A stretch of DNA of 64,000 nucleotides from Paracoccus sp041927875 (GTDB lineage Bacteria; Pseudomonadota; Alphaproteobacteria; Rhodobacterales; Rhodobacteraceae). Where the stretch lies: assembly GCF_041927875.1 (NCBI RefSeq), contig NZ_JBHFHN010000004.1. The stretch is one strand, 5' to 3'. Both the position numbers and the translations under genes were made by a program. Positions 62,560-64,000 of the stretch are shown one piece after another. The first letter of the stretch is position 1; every line of letters begins with the position of its first letter. A model generated the notes under the pieces. It was not told the DNA's origin and made no database searches. It saw only the letters and a list, made by a program, of their open reading frames with translations.

Positions 62560-62724
62560 CAACCTGGTCCTTCTTATTGCTCTTGCGTTTAGCGGTAACT
62601 GCCGACATAGGCCGGACCCGCCGTGATTCGGTAATGTTTAATCCGAATGCCAGCCTTGCACGCGGCGCATGACGAGCGGATGACCGGCAAACAGGGTGCA
62701 GTTCTGCGGCCCGTCCTGTGGCCG

Positions 62725-62753
62725 TTGCCAGCAGACAACCGGCTGTATATAGG
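62725..62753 (+). promoter_or_regulatory. Sigma-70-type promoter for efp
   Basis: TTGCCA at 62725-62730 and TATAGG at 62748-62753 are 17 bases apart. The leader to the efp ATG at 62803 is about 43 bases. Confidence 0.55.
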
Positions 62754-62802
62754 TGCCAAATCCCGGCGATCAAGGATCGCCCCATCCCCCGATAGGTCGA
62801 AC

Positions 62803-63366
62803 ATGCCCAAGATCAACGGCAACGAGATCCGCCCCGGCGCGGTTCTGGAACATGATGGCGGTCTGTGGGCCGCGGTAAAGGTCAACCACGTCAAGCCCGG
62901 CAAGGGCGGCGCCTTTGCCCAGGTCGAACTGAAGAACCTGCGCGACGGCCGCAAGCTGAACGAACGCTTCCGGTCGGAAGACAAGGTTGACCAGGTTCAA
63001 CTGGACATGAAGGACCAGCAGTTCCTGTATGAAACCGACGGCAAGCTGGTGTTCATGGACAGCGAGACGTTCGAGCAGACCGAGCTGGACGCCGACCTGT
63101 TGGGCGACCGCCGCCCCTTTCTGCAAGACGGGATGATGGCCAGCATCCAGTATTTCGGCGATGAGGCCCTGGCGGTGTCGATCCCGCAGAAGGTCCGCTG
63201 CCGCGTGGTCGAGACCGAGCCGGTGGTCAAGGGCCAGACGGCGGCCAACAGCTACAAGCCCGCGATCCTGGACAATGGCGTGCGCATCATGGTGCCGCCC
63301 TTCATCGGCCAGGACGAGGAGATCATCGTTCATACCGAGTTCATGGAATATTCCGAACGCGCCTGA
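62803..63366 (+). CDS. efp: Elongation factor P
   Basis: EF-P relieves ribosomes stalled on poly-proline stretches. The 187-residue protein has three beta-barrel domains. Domain I has the loop KPGKGGA with Lys34 at the tip, the site modified by EpmA/EpmB or left as is. Domain II (FETE-like DSETFEQTELD) and domain III (KGQTAANSYKPAILDNGVRIMVPPFI) follow. Length is standard. It helps express proline-rich proteins such as those in this window (the cytochrome linkers, PBP tail). It converges with dinB, with a palindrome between them. Confidence 0.97.
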   Translation: MPKINGNEIRPGAVLEHDGGLWAAVKVNHVKPGKGGAFAQVELKNLRDGRKLNERFRSEDKVDQVQLDMKDQQFLYETDGKLVFMDSETFEQTELDADLLGDRRPFLQDGMMASIQYFGDEALAVSIPQKVRCRVVETEPVVKGQTAANSYKPAILDNGVRIMVPPFIGQDEEIIVHTEFMEYSERA

Positions 63367-63377
63367 ACCTTCGGTTG

Positions 63378-63432
63378 GATGAGTATTTGGGCAAAGAGGA
63401 AATCAGCAATTCCTCTTTGCAAAAATACTCAC
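63378..63432. repeat. Palindromic intergenic element, copy 4
   Basis: GATGAGTATTTGGGCAAAGAGGAA (63378-63401) is the left arm. The right arm TTCCTCTTTGCAAAAATACTCAC is at 63410-63432. The core GCAAAGAGGAA/TTCCTCTTTGC is a perfect 11-bp stem. It lies between convergent efp and dinB and overlaps the dinB stop codon region. Confidence 0.8.
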
Positions 63433-64000
63433 AGCAACGGCAGTTGCGGGTCGCCGCCGCCGGACATGTCGAAATGCGACAGCGTGACTCCCAGCAGGCG
63501 CACGCCCGCCGGGTCGGCATGGACGGGCCGCAGCAGGTCAACCGCGACATCGGTTAGTTCCGCCGCGCCGCTCACCGGGTGATCCAGCGTGCGGGCGCGG
63601 GTGATCTGGCGGAAGTCGGCGTATTTCACCTTCAGCGTGACGGTGCGGGCGGTCAGCGACTTGGCCGCCGCCTGATCCCAGACCTTGCCCGCCAGCCGGG
63701 CCAAGGCGATCTGCATCTGGGCCAGGTCGAACAGGTCGGTGAAGAATGTCGTCTCGGACCCCAGCGATTTGCGTTCGCGGTCGGGGCGCACGGGGCGGTC
63801 GTCGATGCCCCGGCTGATCTGGTGGTAATAGCGCCCGGCCTTGCCGAAGCGGGCGGTCAGGGTGGTCTCGGGCTGGGCGCGCAGGTCGGCGCCGGTCAGG
63901 ATGCCCATCGCCTCCAGCTTGGCGGCCGTCGCCGGGCCGATGCCGTGAAAGCGCCCGACCGGCAGGGTCAGCACGAAATCCGGCCCGGCCTCGGGCGGGA
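63429..64000 (-). CDS. dinB: DNA polymerase IV (DinB), 3' part only
   Basis: The visible C-terminal part (about 190 residues) of a Y-family DNA polymerase used in translesion synthesis. It holds the helix-hairpin-helix FHGIGPATAAKLEAMGI and the little-finger domain with SLGSETTFFTDL and TVTLKVKYADFRQITRARTL. The reading frame stays open past 63974 to the window edge, so the start, catalytic Asp/Glu residues and fingers are outside the window. The stop codon overlaps the right arm of the palindromic element. Confidence 0.92.
   Translation of the reverse strand, partial: PPEAGPDFVLTLPVGRFHGIGPATAAKLEAMGILTGADLRAQPETTLTARFGKAGRYYHQISRGIDDRPVRPDRERKSLGSETTFFTDLFDLAQMQIALARLAGKVWDQAAAKSLTARTVTLKVKYADFRQITRARTLDHPVSGAAELTDVAVDLLRPVHADPAGVRLLGVTLSHFDMSGGGDPQLPLL

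Overview
The window reads as a chromosomal segment of a GC-rich alphaproteobacterium of the Rhodobacteraceae, most likely Paracoccus-like. The evidence is the very high GC, the bluE/bluB cobalamin genes, the Fds-type NAD-linked formate dehydrogenase, the class of small DUF1674 and DUF6280-like proteins, a fused MrpA/B antiporter and tightly overlapping (ATGA) operons. Almost all of it is coding. I saw no rRNA, tRNA, CRISPR array, transposase or phage gene. The genus assignment is inference.

Region 1 (1-10968) is the unusual part: a one-directional cluster encoding a secreted Gly-Met-X repeat protein, a membrane-anchored hexaheme cytochrome c, a Tat-exported DMSO-reductase-family molybdoenzyme with a His in place of one predicted Fe-S ligand, a four-cluster ferredoxin subunit, a TorD-like chaperone, a polyferredoxin, a histidine kinase with a heme c motif in its sensor domain, and an NtrC-like regulator without the sigma-54 contact loop. 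No DmsC/NrfD-type membrane anchor is present. The cytochrome, whose first domain resembles membrane-bound cytochrome c552, seems to replace it. The substrate is unknown.

Region 2 (11040-17927) is the cobalamin late-pathway cluster: bluE-cobD-cobC-bluB on the plus strand, cobQ and cobO on the minus strand, then cobB. Region 3 (17940-22761) is an opgG-opgH-opgC operon for osmoregulated periplasmic glucans behind a clear promoter. Region 4 (22789-29627) is fdsR-fdsGBACD, molybdenum NAD-dependent formate dehydrogenase with its LysR regulator. Region 5 (29700-34224) has a small membrane protein, a class A penicillin-binding protein, and glnK-amtB.

Region 6 (34298-50747) is mostly housekeeping: an MBL-fold hydrolase and acyl-CoA dehydrogenase, TsaC/Sua5, RsmB, SdhAF4, DapB, RbfA, a phosphodiester-glycosidase-like protein, TruB, a small RTX-repeat protein, RpsO, a quinone oxidoreductase, GdhA, PNPase and two glycosyltransferases. 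Region 7 (50792-64000) has a 1-Cys peroxiredoxin, an aldehyde dehydrogenase, a complete Mrp Na+/H+ antiporter operon, an aminotransferase/glutamine-synthetase-like pair, a DUF6280-like protein, EF-P and the 3' part of dinB.

Two themes cross regions. Two molybdenum-pterin enzymes (the DmsA-like enzyme and FdsA) lie within 25 kb of each other. A palindromic intergenic element built on TATTTGGGCAAAGAGGAA recurs four times, mainly between convergent genes.
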